64,000 nucleotides of DNA from Girardinichthys multiradiatus (taxonomy: Eukaryota; Chordata; Actinopteri; Cyprinodontiformes; Goodeidae): contig NC_061816.1 of NCBI RefSeq assembly GCF_021462225.1, positions 7,837,390-7,901,389 of the forward strand, read 5' to 3'. Positions 46,558 to 57,969 of the stretch are shown here, one piece after another (the first letter of the stretch is position 1; the number at the start of each line of letters is the position of its first letter). A model generated the notes under the pieces. It was not told the origin of the DNA. It was given only the letters and a program-made list of their open reading frames with translations, and did no database searches. Position numbers and translations under genes: made by a program.

Positions 46558-46600
46558 CGGTCCCTCACGGTTCCCCCTGCAGGTGGTGGGCCCACTGGAG
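45725..46600 (-). mobile_element. APE-type LINE, copy 3: 5' (endonuclease) end only
   Basis: Same family as copies 1 and 2, as shown by the shared stretch at 45726-45830 and 10645-10747 (ctgtcc...tttctcctcctccagc). Unlike ordinary LINE insertions it keeps the 5' half and lacks the 3' half. The break at about 45721-45725 joins directly to the repeat at 45496 in the opposite direction, with gcgc shared by both partners at the junction. This is a rearranged copy and not a simple insertion. Confidence 0.8.
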
Positions 46601-46624
46601 GATCATTCAGGAAGTCAAAGACCC

Positions 46625-46740
46625 AAATCATGCAGCCAAATAGGTTACAGAGAGGCTTAAGGACAACAAAGTCAATGTTTTGGAGGGGCCATAGTAAGGC
46701 TGTGTGAGCTTGAAACCGGACCCATTTCCACTAGTTCTGT
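46625..46740 (+). mobile_element. Tc1-like relic, right fragment
   Basis: Plus strand keeps RLKDNKVNVLEGP (about 46650-46690), the block after the second catalytic Asp, nearly the same as KVNVLEWP at 33098-33121. Same family as 32860-33140. With 45245-45310 it brackets the rearranged LINE. Confidence 0.7.
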
Positions 46741-46800
46741 CAGAAGGAAGCTGGAGTACCCGGAGAGAAATGCACAGGGAGAACATGCAAAGTCCATTTC

Positions 46801-48800
46801 TCGAAATAGTTTAGCAAAAGAAATAGATGACCCTAACTGACCTAAAAGAGGAAGAAGTTACTCAGATTTAATGTCAGTTGGTTGTTATAAAAACATCTAC
46901 CTGTACAGTGTATGTAAATATCTGGTCTCCACTGTATGAAACATATTGTAAAGCCAGCAGAGAGCAGAAACACAGCTTGACCTGTAAGCATATTTCTCAC
47001 AGACAGTAATCAGCTGTGACGTTCCTTCACCTGGACTCCTCCAGGTTTAATTTTAAAGGGACAGACTGCTGAGCTTCCATCAGATCTGCAGGATCTTCAA
47101 GAGAGATGAGGCGGTATGCTTCAATCCCCCCTCAGAGAGCCAGTGGTCCTGACTTTAAATTGAGAATAACAGAAACAGAGAGATGGACTGTGAGTTCCAT
47201 CAACCTCAGGATCATCTAGAAAAAGAGACAGCATTTTCATTGACCCGTGTCTCACTCCATCACCACCAACTTAGTATGAGATTGATGCCTTGTTTTCTTT
47301 CTTTGTATTTCCTTTTGAGGTCTTCTTTTACTTTGAGCTGTCTTCTCTGGATACATGTAGTGAAAAGACATTTTTCTGGTGAAGTCTTCTTGTAGAGGTC
47401 ATTAAAAGTCAGTGTATAGTCCTCTAGGGTTCTTTGAGTTGGAAAAAGCATCCCAAATGGGTCCATAATACTGCATATCTGCACCACTTCTTAATTTAAA
47501 TAAAAAACAATAGGCTTTGTCTGTATGGACCTTTTTATGCTCCTGCTCTCCTTCCTTAAACCTTCTTTCCTTTCATCAGGTAGCAGAAATCCTTTCAACG
47601 CACCTCCATTCCTACTTCCAGGTGAAGTGGCTGCATTTTGTTGCCATCTGGTCTGAAGAACTTGATTTTCAGACACAAATTGTTAACATTTTAGACATCT
47701 GGTGCTTTCATTCTCAGTTAGAGTTGACTAATTAGCCACTAGGTTAGTGGCTCTGAAGCACAGACAGGAAGAAGCTGAGGGATCTCCAGCACACGCCCAG
47801 TTTTTTTACCCATAAAAACAATCAATTCATGAACGGCTAGGAATGATCTAACAGTAAAAAACAACTCCAGAAAATCTTTGAAGCAGAATGTAGTGAAAGG
47901 CTGTAATCTCTGTTCTGACTGGTTCATACTTCATGCTGCGCAGATTTAGACAATAAATCCAGAGAAACAGTTTGTGGCTTGAACATTTTCTGCCTTTATT
48001 CGGTTTGTAGATTTGAGTTATGGATTTCCATTAAATATTATATTGAGAACACAGCGCTGATGCACTGAATGGATCTGATCCATTTGTTGGAAAATTGTTA
48101 TTTCTGCCATTTTAAACCAGTCAATTTCAGCGGTGGTAATAAATACTTTTGATAGGCTCATGGTTTTTGCTTTTCTTCTCCGTTTTGTGTCTTCTCTTAA
48201 AATGTGCTTCCAAGTCTGTCTTTTGTTTGCTTTATTTTACATTTCTGTGAACCTTTTGGGTCTCCTTTTCTGCACCTTTTTCTAAGAGCTTTGTGATTCT
48301 TGTGATTCACCAGGCAGTCGATGGACAATAATGTGTACAGTTTATTATGGTTAATTTTCCTTTAAAAAGAATACAAAATGTTTGTAGGGTATGCAGCAAC
48401 GAGTGCAGACCGTTCGACATTTGGTCACAGTTTGTAAATGGAAAGAATGTATTTTAGTTTTCACCTACTCTGTGTCACCTTTTCAAACAACTGTAGGGAT
48501 GCAGTTCTCACTCGAGAAGCTGAAAGCCGAATGCTTCCTCTCTTGCTTTGCTGTCTTAATGGATTTTTAATGGGTCTTTGAGAGGCTCCAAGAAAGGTTG
48601 TACTGGTCTTGCTTGACTCGTGCCGAACAGATGGGACTCCAGGAAAGTGAAATAAAAGAGTTTATTGATCCAGCAGCTTAATTAAACAGGACTAAGTCTG
48701 AGTACTTGGACTGCACAGTGAGTGAACTTCACAGCATCTGGTATGAACTCTCCCCAACAGGCAGACGACTGGTGACAGCTGCATCACAAATCTTTGTGTA
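46801..48800. other. No gene recognised
   Basis: Short overlapping frames on both strands around 47183-47735 lack domains. No repeat that I can name. Confidence 0.4.
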
Positions 48801-48801
48801 T

Positions 48802-48828
48802 ACACACACACACACACACACACACACA
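48802..48828. repeat. (AC)n microsatellite
   Basis: About 13 perfect AC units. It creates a His-Thr run in a spurious frame (48706-49245). Confidence 0.95.
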
Positions 48829-49139
48829 AGTCTGCACAAATACTTCAAACTTGTCCTTAGCTCCAGGCTCAGGAAAGCAGCTAAACGGAGAGAAGGGAGG
48901 TATAGGCGGAGAACGACAATAGCTACACAGCATCCCAAAGGATTGCCGTATTTTCCTCTGCAGAAACTCCCTCTTTGGAAGCTTGCTGCAGTTTGTTTTC
49001 ACCTCCGGGCTTTTATTCTTGTGCCTTTTCATTTGGCTGCTTGCTTGATACTCCTTCCTGATGTAAGCGCTAAAATAACTTATGTTCAATTAAATAAACA
49101 ATCAGCTTTTATAAGTAAATATAAAAAAATAACCAGTTT

Positions 49140-49560
49140 TAGTAAGGAAACTTCCTCCATCCTGAGCAGGCCAGTATCGAACCTGGACCGGACTCTGGCA
49201 GGCTGTCGCACAGAGACTGATGAGGGCTGGCAGGCAGGCATTTAGGGAGGAGCCCGTCTGTTCCACGATATGGCAGAGCCAGCCACCATCCATCTCCATT
49301 ATACACATCCACATGCCACTGGGCAGGGGACAGGTCCTCGGAGAGTGACCGAGGGAGGGGAGGACGGGGGTGGAGAAGAGGCGAGAGGGAGCGAGCGACT
49401 GTCAGAGTCCTGTTATACTGTTGTTCCCTGCTTGAGCTCCTCCTCAGTTTATACATGTCACGCTGGTGTAAATCACTAACAGAGGAAGAGGAGCAGACAG
49501 TGGGGGGACATGATTTGAATGCATGCTCCATGGCAGCTCAGCTCGCTCTCACTTCTCTAT
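49140..49560. other. GC-richer single-copy-looking segment
   Basis: Compared with its neighbours this 400-bp stretch is richer in G+C and purine runs (gagggaggggaggacggggg, 49350-49369) and shows no match to any repeat in the window. It could be a conserved non-coding element or promoter-proximal DNA. No splice-bounded exon is evident. Confidence 0.25.
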
Positions 49561-49714
49561 ATTGGTGTTGAGTTTGGGGGTTTTCTGTAGAAGACATATT
49601 TTATTTATTGTTTATCTTGCTGTTTTCCATGTGGATTCACGTGACACCCATCTCTGGAGGGTTGAGTTCATATAAAAGGAGCAATATAACCTCAAAGCTA
49701 TCATTTAAATACAG

Positions 49715-50720
49715 TACAAACTGTTTCCTTGTTACAGATTTCTTCTGTTTTTGCTGTTTTTCTGACATGTTTCAGAACATTTGGTGATTTTATCCAAAAC
49801 CAAATTGTAATAAAGTAATTGGTCCCCTAAACCTAAAAACTAGCTGTGTCACCCTTGGCAGCAACAACTGTCTTCAAACATTTCTGATAACTGGCACCAA
49901 CTCCTTTTACATTGTTGCGGAGAAATCTTGGCCCACACTGTAATTTTAGCCACATAAATGGCCTGTTAAAAGTCATGCTACAGCATCTCAATGAGATTTA
50001 ACTCCTGACTTTGACTAGGCCAGTTTTCCTTGGGGCATTCAGAGGTGGACTTGCTGGTCTGCCTTGGATCATTGTCCTGCTGTATAACTGAAGTGCGCTC
50101 AGGATTAAAGTCACAAACTGATGGCCGGATATCCTCCTTTAGTAGAATTCATGGTTCTATTGTACATGACCGGTCTTTTAGGTCCTGAAGCAGTAAAGCA
50201 GCTCCAGACCACCACACTGCCACAACCAGGTTAGCCCACTGGTATGATCTTTTTTCTGAAATACTGTTGTTTTTACTCAAGATGTAAATAGAGGCGGCCC
50301 CCAAGAAGTTCCACCTTTCTCCTGTCAGTCCACAGAATGTCTTCTTGGGATCATCAAGGTGTTTCTGGCAAATGTGAGACAGATCTATGTGTTCTTCGTT
50401 GCCAGCAGTGGTTTTGGCCTTGGATCTATCCTACGAAGGCCAGTCTGACCATAAATGAGGCAAGAGAGGTCTGCAGAGTTTTAGATGTTGCTCTGGGTCC
50501 TTCTGTGACCTCCTGGATGAGTGTTCAACACGTTTTTGGAGTTATAGTCGTAGGTTAGCCACTTCTGTGGATAAAAGTTCTCATTGGGGTTCTCTGGAGC
50601 TTCTCATAGTGTTGCTTTTGGAAATCTTTTACTCTACTTCATGTTGTCAGAGAGGTCCAATTTAGGTTATTTATTGATTCCTAGGGCCTGGTTTTTGCAA
50701 GTGAGATTAAACCATAAAAT
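49715..50720 (-). mobile_element. Tc1-like transposon relic, about 1 kb
   Basis: Read on the minus strand: degraded helix-turn-helix near 50440-50540; an SDE(T)-type block at about 50325 (cctgtcagtccacagaatgt on the plus strand, 50321-50340); GCGSVVVWSCF (about 50194-50228); a second-Asp block (ttggatcattgtcctgctgt, 50064-50083); and a WP-type block near 50020. Ends have decayed. The order and spacing are those of a nearly full-length Tc1-like gene. Confidence 0.75.
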
Positions 50721-51660
50721 GTGGTTTATTATCTTTTAACCAGCTGAACTAATAGTTTCAAGTTTAGTTAATGAAAGAATTCCATATTTTTTTGTTTTTA
50801 CTTGGGTAATTTTTGTTTGATATTACAATATGTTTGATGATCTGGAGCATTTAAGTGACAGGAGCAAACATACCATCCCACAGCAGAGTACATGACTGCA
50901 TTTCACCTTATAGTAAACTTTAAGTCATGTTTAGCATAGATCCTGTGGGCATACCCACATTAAACCATTATCAGACACCTAAACCATAGTATATGAGAAA
51001 TAAAAACCAAATTATCCAAACAGATCTGGACACTCTCGCTTCATCTTGAGGGCAATATTGATATGTTTGCATTACTTTCCTAAAGTATGCATAAAAACCA
51101 TGCAGCTAGAGCCATAATGAGCAACAACTGAACAGCTGTAATCCAGTGATGCAGGCCAGTCTTGTGCATTAAAGTAAAAGTGCTTTTATCCCCCACTAAC
51201 AGGCTCAGGTTTTTATTATTAGCGTCGTGTCTAACATCATTTTGGTCTTGCCAAAGGGGAGAGAGTCTGGCGCTGAGATTTTGTGGGAGGCGAGTCATTG
51301 CAGGAAGATAACGGTGTAAAAGTGACTGAGAGCGGAAAACAGCCATCTGGAGAAAGAGTGAAATAACCTTACGTACACCTGAGCTACATTAAGTGTTGCT
51401 TTCTAAAAACAGGGCAATGTTTGTGGAGGATAAAACGCTGAGCTAGACTTCATGGAGCTTTTATAAACTTCATTAGAGGGACTGGGACACCCTGAAGTCG
51501 TGTCTCTGTGTTACAGATGGATGTGAACTCTCCCTTTTATATAAAGCTCCTTACAGCTGTTCCATTTATGGAGGAACCTGATTTAGACCGGTTGTAGGGG
51601 TAGAGAGGTTCTGGACTGGTCAGAGTAACAGTGACCTCCTTTGTAAATATTGAATAAGAA
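50721..51660. other. No gene recognised
   Basis: Nothing I can support. Confidence 0.4.
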
Positions 51661-51667
51661 CCCACAA

Positions 51668-52065
51668 TGTCAGGATCTGCCATTTTGTTCATTGTTTTTG
51701 TTTACTTTGCCGTTAAAGGTTTTCCCTGTTCCTTTGATTAATAGTTTACTTGGTTTGGTTTATATTTGCTTAGATTCTTGTGCTTGTTTACATGTCCTTA
51801 GATTTAGTTCTCTCTAGAGTTACTATTTATGTTTAGCTTATGTTTAATGTTTCCATTGGTTTAATAGCTATGTTTATTGATTCCTTCTGTTTACTTTGTT
51901 CTGCCTTTCCTCTTTGCTGTTCCCCTAGTAGTTCCTCCTCTTGTCCTTAGATCCCCTTCAGTTATTATTTACTCAGTGTTCATTTCCCTTTCATATTAGT
52001 AATTCTCCCCAGGCTTATTTCTAGTATAGTTCTCCGTATTAGTTTCTACTGTTTAAGTTCCTTCC
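51668..52065 (+). mobile_element. LTR-like degraded sequence
   Basis: Starts tgtcaggatctg, close to the first 12 bases of the solo LTR at 21482 (tgtcagaatctg), and has the same T-rich texture (tgtttacttggtttggtt, gttcattg). The right end is not readable. Perhaps a diverged solo LTR of a related family. Confidence 0.4.
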
Positions 52066-52402
52066 AACAGCTAAAACAGAGACCAAAACAAGAAACAAAT
52101 TGTCTCTTGTAGGCCTCTTGTTATTGCAAAAGCAGGAAATAAAAGCATTCGCTCTTTAAAAAGAAAGTTTTGGATAGAATAAAATATAGGTCATTGAAAT
52201 TGTTTTAATCAAGCAAATTTGTTTATAAATGATTATAATGTTCAGTAATTGTCTAATTGCACCAACTTCAAAAACCTTGCAGCAGAGAACAATAAGGCCA
52301 GGTTAGATGTGCTGGACTGTGATTACGAATGAAACTTCATCACTCTGACCATCCACAAGCCAAGCGAACATTAATGCAGAGGCTGAAACAAGTGCTGACA
52401 TA

Positions 52403-53665
52403 CAGGGGTTGGACAATGAAACTGAAACACCTGTCATTTTAGTGTGGGAGGTATCATGGCTAAATTGGACCAGCCTGGTAGCCAGTCTTCATTGATTGCA
52501 CCAGTAAGAGCAGAGTGTGAAGGTTCAATTAGCAGGGTAAGAGCACAGTTTTGCTCAAAATATTGAAATGCACACAACATTATGGGTGACATACCAGAGT
52601 TCAAAAGAGGACAAATTGTTGGTGCACATCTTGCTGGCGCTTCTGTGACCAAGACAGCAAGTCTTTGTGATGTATCAAGAGCCACGGTATCCAAGATAAT
52701 GTCAGCATACCACCAAGAAGGACCAACCACATCCAACAGGATTAACTGTGGACGCAAGAGGAAGCTGTCTGAAAGGGATGTTCAGGTGCTAACCCGGATT
52801 GTATCCAAAAATCATAAAACCACGGCTGCCCAAATCACGGCAGAATTAAATGTGCACCTCAACTCTCCTGTTTCCACCAGAACTGTCCGTCAGAAGCTCC
52901 ACAGGGTCAATATACACGGCCGGGCTGCTATAGCCAAACCTTTGGTCACTCATGCCAATGCCAAACGTCGGTTTCAATGGTGCAAGGAGCGCAAATCTTG
53001 GGCTGTGGACAATGTGAAACATGTATTGTTCTCTGATGAGTCCACCTTTACTGTTTTCCCCACATCCGGGAGAGGTACGGTGAGGAGAAGCCCCAAAGAA
53101 GCGTACCACCCAGACTGTTGCATGCCCAGAGTGAAGCATGGGGGTGGATCAGTGATGGTTTGGGCTGCCATATTATGGCATTCCCTTGGCCCAATACTTG
53201 TGCTAGATGGGCGCATCACTGCCAAGGACTACTGAACCATTCTTGAGGACCATGTGCATCCAATGGTTCAAACATTGTATCCTGAAGGTGGTGCCATGTA
53301 TCAGGATGACAATGCACCAATACACACAGCAAGACTGGTGAAAGATTGGTTTGATGAACATGAAAGTGAAGTTGAACATCTCCCATGGCCTGCACAGTCA
53401 CCAGATCTAAATATTATTGAGCCACTTTGGGGTGTTTTGGAGGAGCAAGTCAGGAAACGTTTTCCTCCACCAGTATCACGTAGTGACCTGACCACTATCC
53501 TGTAAGAAGAATGGCTTAAAATCCCTCTGACCACTGTGCAGGACTTGTATATGTCATTCCCAAGACGAATTGACGCTGTATTGGCTGCAAAAGAAGGCCC
53601 TACACCATACTAATAAATTATTGTGGTCTAAAACCAGGTGTTTCAGTGTCATTGTCCAACCCCTG
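52403..53665 (+). mobile_element. Tc1-like transposon C, full length
   Basis: A 1263-bp element with inverted ends of about 31 bp, starting CAGGGGTTGGACAATGAAAC and closing with its complement (one mismatch), flanked by TA (52401-52402, 53666-53667). The short terminal repeats and different ends place it in a family distinct from A/B and D. One transposase gene lies inside. Confidence 0.95.
52582..53613 (+). pseudogene. Tc1 transposase pseudogene (element C), two nonsense codons
   Basis: One uninterrupted frame of 343 codons except for TGA at codon 218 (53233-53235, after KDY) and TAA at codon 308 (53503-53505). ATG 52582 begins MGDIPEFKRGQIVGAHLAG. Helix-turn-helix: ASVTKTASLCDVSRATVSKI; a second DNA-binding region includes GRKRKLSERD. 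Catalytic: Asp in LFSDESTF (about 53032), Asp in YQDDNAPIHTA (about 53305), Glu in LNIIEPLWG. Both stops are single C-to-T changes from plausible CGA and CAA codons. No frameshift was found, so this is a fairly young copy. Confidence 0.93.
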
Positions 53666-53924
53666 TAGATGATGATTGTATACAGAACGTAAACTGGTCC
53701 AAATCTATTCATATTCCACATTTCTGTGTTTTATTGATTAAATTCTGTACTGTTGCCACTCGTAAAGCTGGTTTCTGTTGGCATCTCAGTTAATGGACAG
53801 CTAAGACAGCAGCTATAGAAACAACCAAATGTTAAACTTTAGCCACTCTGCAAAGTGCATCTTATTAAAAGTCAAAAAGGAAGAACAGCATCTTCGTGAT
53901 CATTTTGAAACTCCTGTCCCTACA

Positions 53925-54045
53925 ATTCCTTTTATACTTCCTTGTGTCCTTCCTTCCTACCTTCTTTTTTCCGTCTTGTGTTTATCCTTTCTACCTTTCT
54001 CCTTTCCTTCCTTCTGTTCTAGGTCAGTTCTGTTCCTTCCCTTCT
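53925..54045. repeat. Pyrimidine-rich tract
   Basis: ccttccttcctaccttcttt-type sequence. Similar to the tracts at 12160 and 24560, but the 12056/19056 leader is absent. Confidence 0.5.
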
Positions 54046-54671
54046 TGCAAGTAAATTAAAGTAAAGTCAAGCAAGTTGTGCAGCAGACTTTGTTTTATAA
54101 CATTAAATAAATTTTTGGCAAATGTGCATCCTACTGATGCTGATTGAAATTAAACAGTAGGACTGGAATAAGCACAGGTTGGATGGGTCATTTGTTGGGC
54201 TGTGCACCAAAATCTGCAAATGTACTACTATCACCTGACATCCTGACATGTATTTATAAACAATAACTGCACTAAAATAGCTCTTTACTTACTTCTTTAC
54301 CCTTTACTTAGAATTCAGTGCTACACAAGAGGTTACTTGATATTTTTCAGGCTTAAAATCACAAAAGTTGCTTTTTGAACTCATGATGTGCCAGCTCTGG
54401 AGCTGAGGGTTACATTTTAATAGAATTTTAAAACTTTTCCAAGAGGAATGTCAAAACGTCTCTTCATAGAGACATTAACATGAAAAAAAAAAACGTTTGA
54501 ACTTGTATTAAACAAAATTGAAGTCCCCGTTTCAGAGGAGGAAAGCCAAGGGCAGTACTGTTACAATACATTAGCGTAAGAAAAAACAAACCTCTCCACG
54601 AGAGGTTGAGGCTACTTTGCAAAAGCAGTGCTAGATGTTAATTTAATATCAATGTACAATTGAAATTATGA

Positions 54672-54674
<3 letters not shown>
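54046..54674. other. No gene recognised
   Basis: AT-rich; nothing recognised. Confidence 0.4.

Positions 54675-54738
<64 letters not shown>
54675..54738. repeat. (TA)n microsatellite, 32 units
   Basis: An uninterrupted 64-bp TA run. Confidence 0.97.
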
Positions 54739-54742
<4 letters not shown>

Positions 54743-54859
54743 CAAGTGATCATGAACCATTTGGATTAGGTGAGTCTTAAAGGACTAGGTGTCAATCAGA
54801 CTGATTAACTCATCATTATATTTTCTATTCACATAATTTCAGTCCAGTTTTTTGAGTAA

Positions 54860-55080
54860 TCAGGGGCGGAGCTAGAGGGGCGGCCAGGGTTGGCCTCCTC
54901 TGGAGCCTGATTGGACACCCCAGGTGCTACCTAAGTTGACTCAGGTCACTACACCAATCGTTGTAAGATGGAGGCCATGGCCAGGCATTACACCGGTCAC
55001 ATCCCCATGTTTGTAACAGTCCCCAAGTGGCGCTCACCCAAAAGGAAGAGGAGTGACATACACCGTGAAAGCACGCTTAT
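54860..55080. repeat. Possible DNA-transposon terminus (caggggcggagc)
   Basis: caggggcggagctagagggg (54861-54880) resembles the end of a common teleost DNA-element family. The opposite end was not found, so only the left border is supported. Confidence 0.4.
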
Positions 55081-56110
55081 TTCTACCAGCATATGCACAT
55101 ATGAATAAAAACATGGAGGGAATCCTTATGGCTAAATGTTTGATAGTTTGAAAAAACTGCTAAAACTTACACTTATGAGACCAATCTTTGTAGTTAGAGA
55201 TTTATGAGTAATACGCTTCCTCTTTAGATCCTTCTTCTGCTACCAATTGTTGAATACAGGCTGATTTTATCTCATGTATGCCTGGGCTGAATAAAAATGG
55301 ACCTTTCAGGTCCTGTTAGTTACTATTAGTTGGCTACTTTTCAAATGCAAGTGGAAAAAAGGAAGTTGTGAAAATCAAAGCTACATAAATAGAAATGAAG
55401 TGGTGCTACTCATTGGGCTCATTGGGAATCTGATAACTAATGGTCTTTTTTGCCATTTTGGATCAAATCGCAAAGAATGACCGCTGTAACTGAGAGAAGA
55501 CTAGATGCACAGGGCAATGCCAAGCAGAGAGAGGTGTGTTTTTTAGGTACCGGGTAAGATAAATATTTTCCTTTGTTAATATAAGGACCCCTTAATAAAA
55601 CATTGACCACACTCTGGCCAGCAAAACCTGCTGAGTATAAATGTCCATCAGCTGTGAATGCTTAGAGGTTGAGACGAAATAGACAAAAACATACTAACAC
55701 TGAGCCAGGAATACTTTTTATGAGACATAAAAGTGAAGGGACTATGCAAAGTTAATGTCAGTAAAACCTTTGAGAATTTTTCCATCCAATGAAGGGGCAC
55801 AGTAAAACACAGATGCATAAAGCTAGAAGTACTTTCTATGAGGAGGGAAGGGCAGTAGAGTTAGGCTTTCTTAGCATGGTCAGCTTGTGCATTGGTGGAT
55901 CTTGAAGCAGTTTGGGTTAGTTGTTCCAGGTTTTGCCCTGGGAGGTGGTGCTATTGTAAGTGTATGTGAGAAGGTCCTATTGATTTCCTGAGTATTAAGA
56001 AGAATGTTTCAGTGGCGCAGAAAATTGCACTGAAAAACCTACTTGACTCAGGCCTGACCTTGTCACGATCATTTTCACTGCTTAGGTTTTCAAAATGTGC
56101 ATGAGGCCTT
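55081..56110. other. No gene recognised
   Basis: AT-rich; nothing recognised. Confidence 0.4.
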
Positions 56111-56118
56111 TTAACAGG

Positions 56119-56364
56119 TAAATGGACTGAAGGCACTGATTTTATATAGCACTTTTCTACTCATACCGACCACTCATTGAACTTGGGAGGCCCATTCACC
56201 CCATCACGCTCACAAACATGCACATGTTCACACTCTGATACGCAGATCTATAGGCAATTTGGGGTTAAGTGCCTCACACAGAGGCACATCAACACATGAC
56301 AGGAGGAAGCTGGAATTGAACCTACAGCTTTAGGATTGCAAAATGACTACAGTTCCTATTGAGC
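56119..56364. repeat. Dispersed teleost repeat, copy 1
   Basis: Begins ggtaaatggactgaaggca and contains ggcaatttggggttaagtgc (56253-56272) and aggaggaagctggaattgaa. Matching words in the same order occur at 59398-59600. Probably a SINE or LINE-derived repeat. Confidence 0.7.
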
Positions 56365-57415
56365 CACAGTCAATCGTTTTCCCCTCACATAGTTTTCCTG
56401 AACAAGTCTAACATTTGTTTACTGTCTTTTTAAAAATACCATCACAACAACTTAACCTACCTTTGAGAGTAATTTTTCCAACATTGATCTATTTCTTTAG
56501 TAGTTTGTGCTTTTCTTTGAGTCCTGCCTTAAAGCTTCTACAAGGTTCAATGTGCAACGTAGGGCTGGGACTGAAAGAACATCTCTGCTCTGCTTCAGGT
56601 CAGCAGAATTTCTTTCTGTTTCTTTGGTTTTCCTCCTAACCAACTTTTATAGACCTATCTCCCTGAGTTTGCATATCCTGACAGCATCTTTTCAGTTTTC
56701 TGGCTCTGGAACAGGACCTTTAAGATGTTTGAATGTTGCCTGTAGGCTTCAGACAGTCTTTGGTAACATCCTTCCGTATTTTAGTCAAACAAACTGTGTT
56801 TATGTGGATCCAACCTCAAGCACCCACTGAGAACTACAGTTGGTGCATCCATGTTGGTCTCAGATTTCAGCTCCAGAGTTACTATGTGATCTGAATCCTA
56901 TCTTCCAGATCCCAAAAACTGACTTTTGTGGCTGCCCTAATCAGTCCTCCCATCCCTCCTCCCTCTTCTTTGCATCCTGCACACTTTACTACACTGTAAA
57001 ACAGTCTTTTCCCCCTGACACAAGTAAAGAAGGGCTGTTGTTAAAAGTGGAGGCCTGCCAGCTGGTGTGTAATCACTGTTTTAACCTTCCTCCCAGTCAT
57101 TAATCATAGTCAACATATTTCAGCGGGGTATGCGATCCTCCAGCCTCTCTAACTGTGCCCAGTGTTACGTATTCATGTGAGCTGACGAGCAGGATGCCTG
57201 ATACAAAGCAGCTAATCAGGGAGCCTACCGTGACAAAAGCTGTGGACCTGGATAAAGAGCATTTATTTAAATGAATAGTAATTTAAAAAGTCGGTTAGCA
57301 TTAATTTAAATGTGTTTGAAGGGCCAGGCCTTACCAGGGGCTGAACTTACACATACCATTTAAAATTGGCAGTGAAGAATGTCCAAGAACTATGGAAGCA
57401 AATCGTTACCATATT
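56365..57415. other. No gene recognised
   Basis: Frames at 56415-57103 overlap and show no domain. Confidence 0.4.
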
Positions 57416-57417
57416 TC

Positions 57418-57761
57418 AAATGAAAAAGCATTTTCAGAAATGCTTTTTCATTTTAAGAATGTGGCTGCATTGTTTGACTCATAAATGAAATTAGTAATCA
57501 ATAATCCTATTTGCATTTTACTTTTCTTCTTCAAGACTGCTCATTCCTTCACTAAATGAAAATGAAAAAGAAAAAGACATTTGAGATTTATTTTTCAAAA
57601 TATGCCCCAGCAAATAGATACCAAAATTCAATTTGAAATGTAAAATTTTTAAATGAAAAAGCATTTCCAGAAATCATCCTATTTGCATTTTCTTCTTCAT
57701 GACTGCACATTTTATGCCATAATCAGAAAGAAAACAAAGCAGACATTGTTTTTTCATTTTC
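57418..57761. repeat. Two head-to-tail repeat units with a perfect hairpin
   Basis: Unit 1 starts at 57418 (aaatgaaaaagcatttt), unit 2 at 57651 (aaatgaaaaagcatttcc), a period of 233 bp. Both then contain cctatttgcatttt and cttcttca.gactgc. Unit 2 lacks about 60 bp after the hairpin's left arm. In unit 1 the arms aaatgaaaaagcattt (57418-57433) and its exact complement (57438-57453) flank the loop tcag. Confidence 0.75.
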
Positions 57762-57969
57762 GTGGTCTGCCCGCAAAGTACTGCCCAGAACTCAAAAACA
57801 AAAAAGCATTCTGAGCGGCGGGCGCAGCAGAGTGACGTCAGCAGCCGCTCTTCCTCATCTCCCTGCCGACCGAGCTACCCAGATTGTTCAGTAGGGGGCG
57901 CTGTGCACCTCTGCATTGCATTACATTGCAGACGTGCTGAGAAATTGATTGAATTGCAGCAGGGCCGAG
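57762..57969. promoter_or_regulatory. CpG-rich patch with a perfect CRE palindrome
   Basis: Within this strongly AT-rich window the stretch from gagcggcgggcgcagcagag (57813-57832) onward is G+C- and CpG-rich. It carries TGACGTCA (57833-57840), the full CREB/ATF palindrome, and gtagggggcgctgtgc. It lies between the hairpin repeat and the MITE. Promoter activity is inferred only. It may be an internal part of one of those repeats. Confidence 0.3.

Noticed and set aside
48706..49245. 179-codon open frame
   Set aside because: It includes a His-Thr run encoded by the AC microsatellite, no recognisable domain, and overlapping antisense frames.
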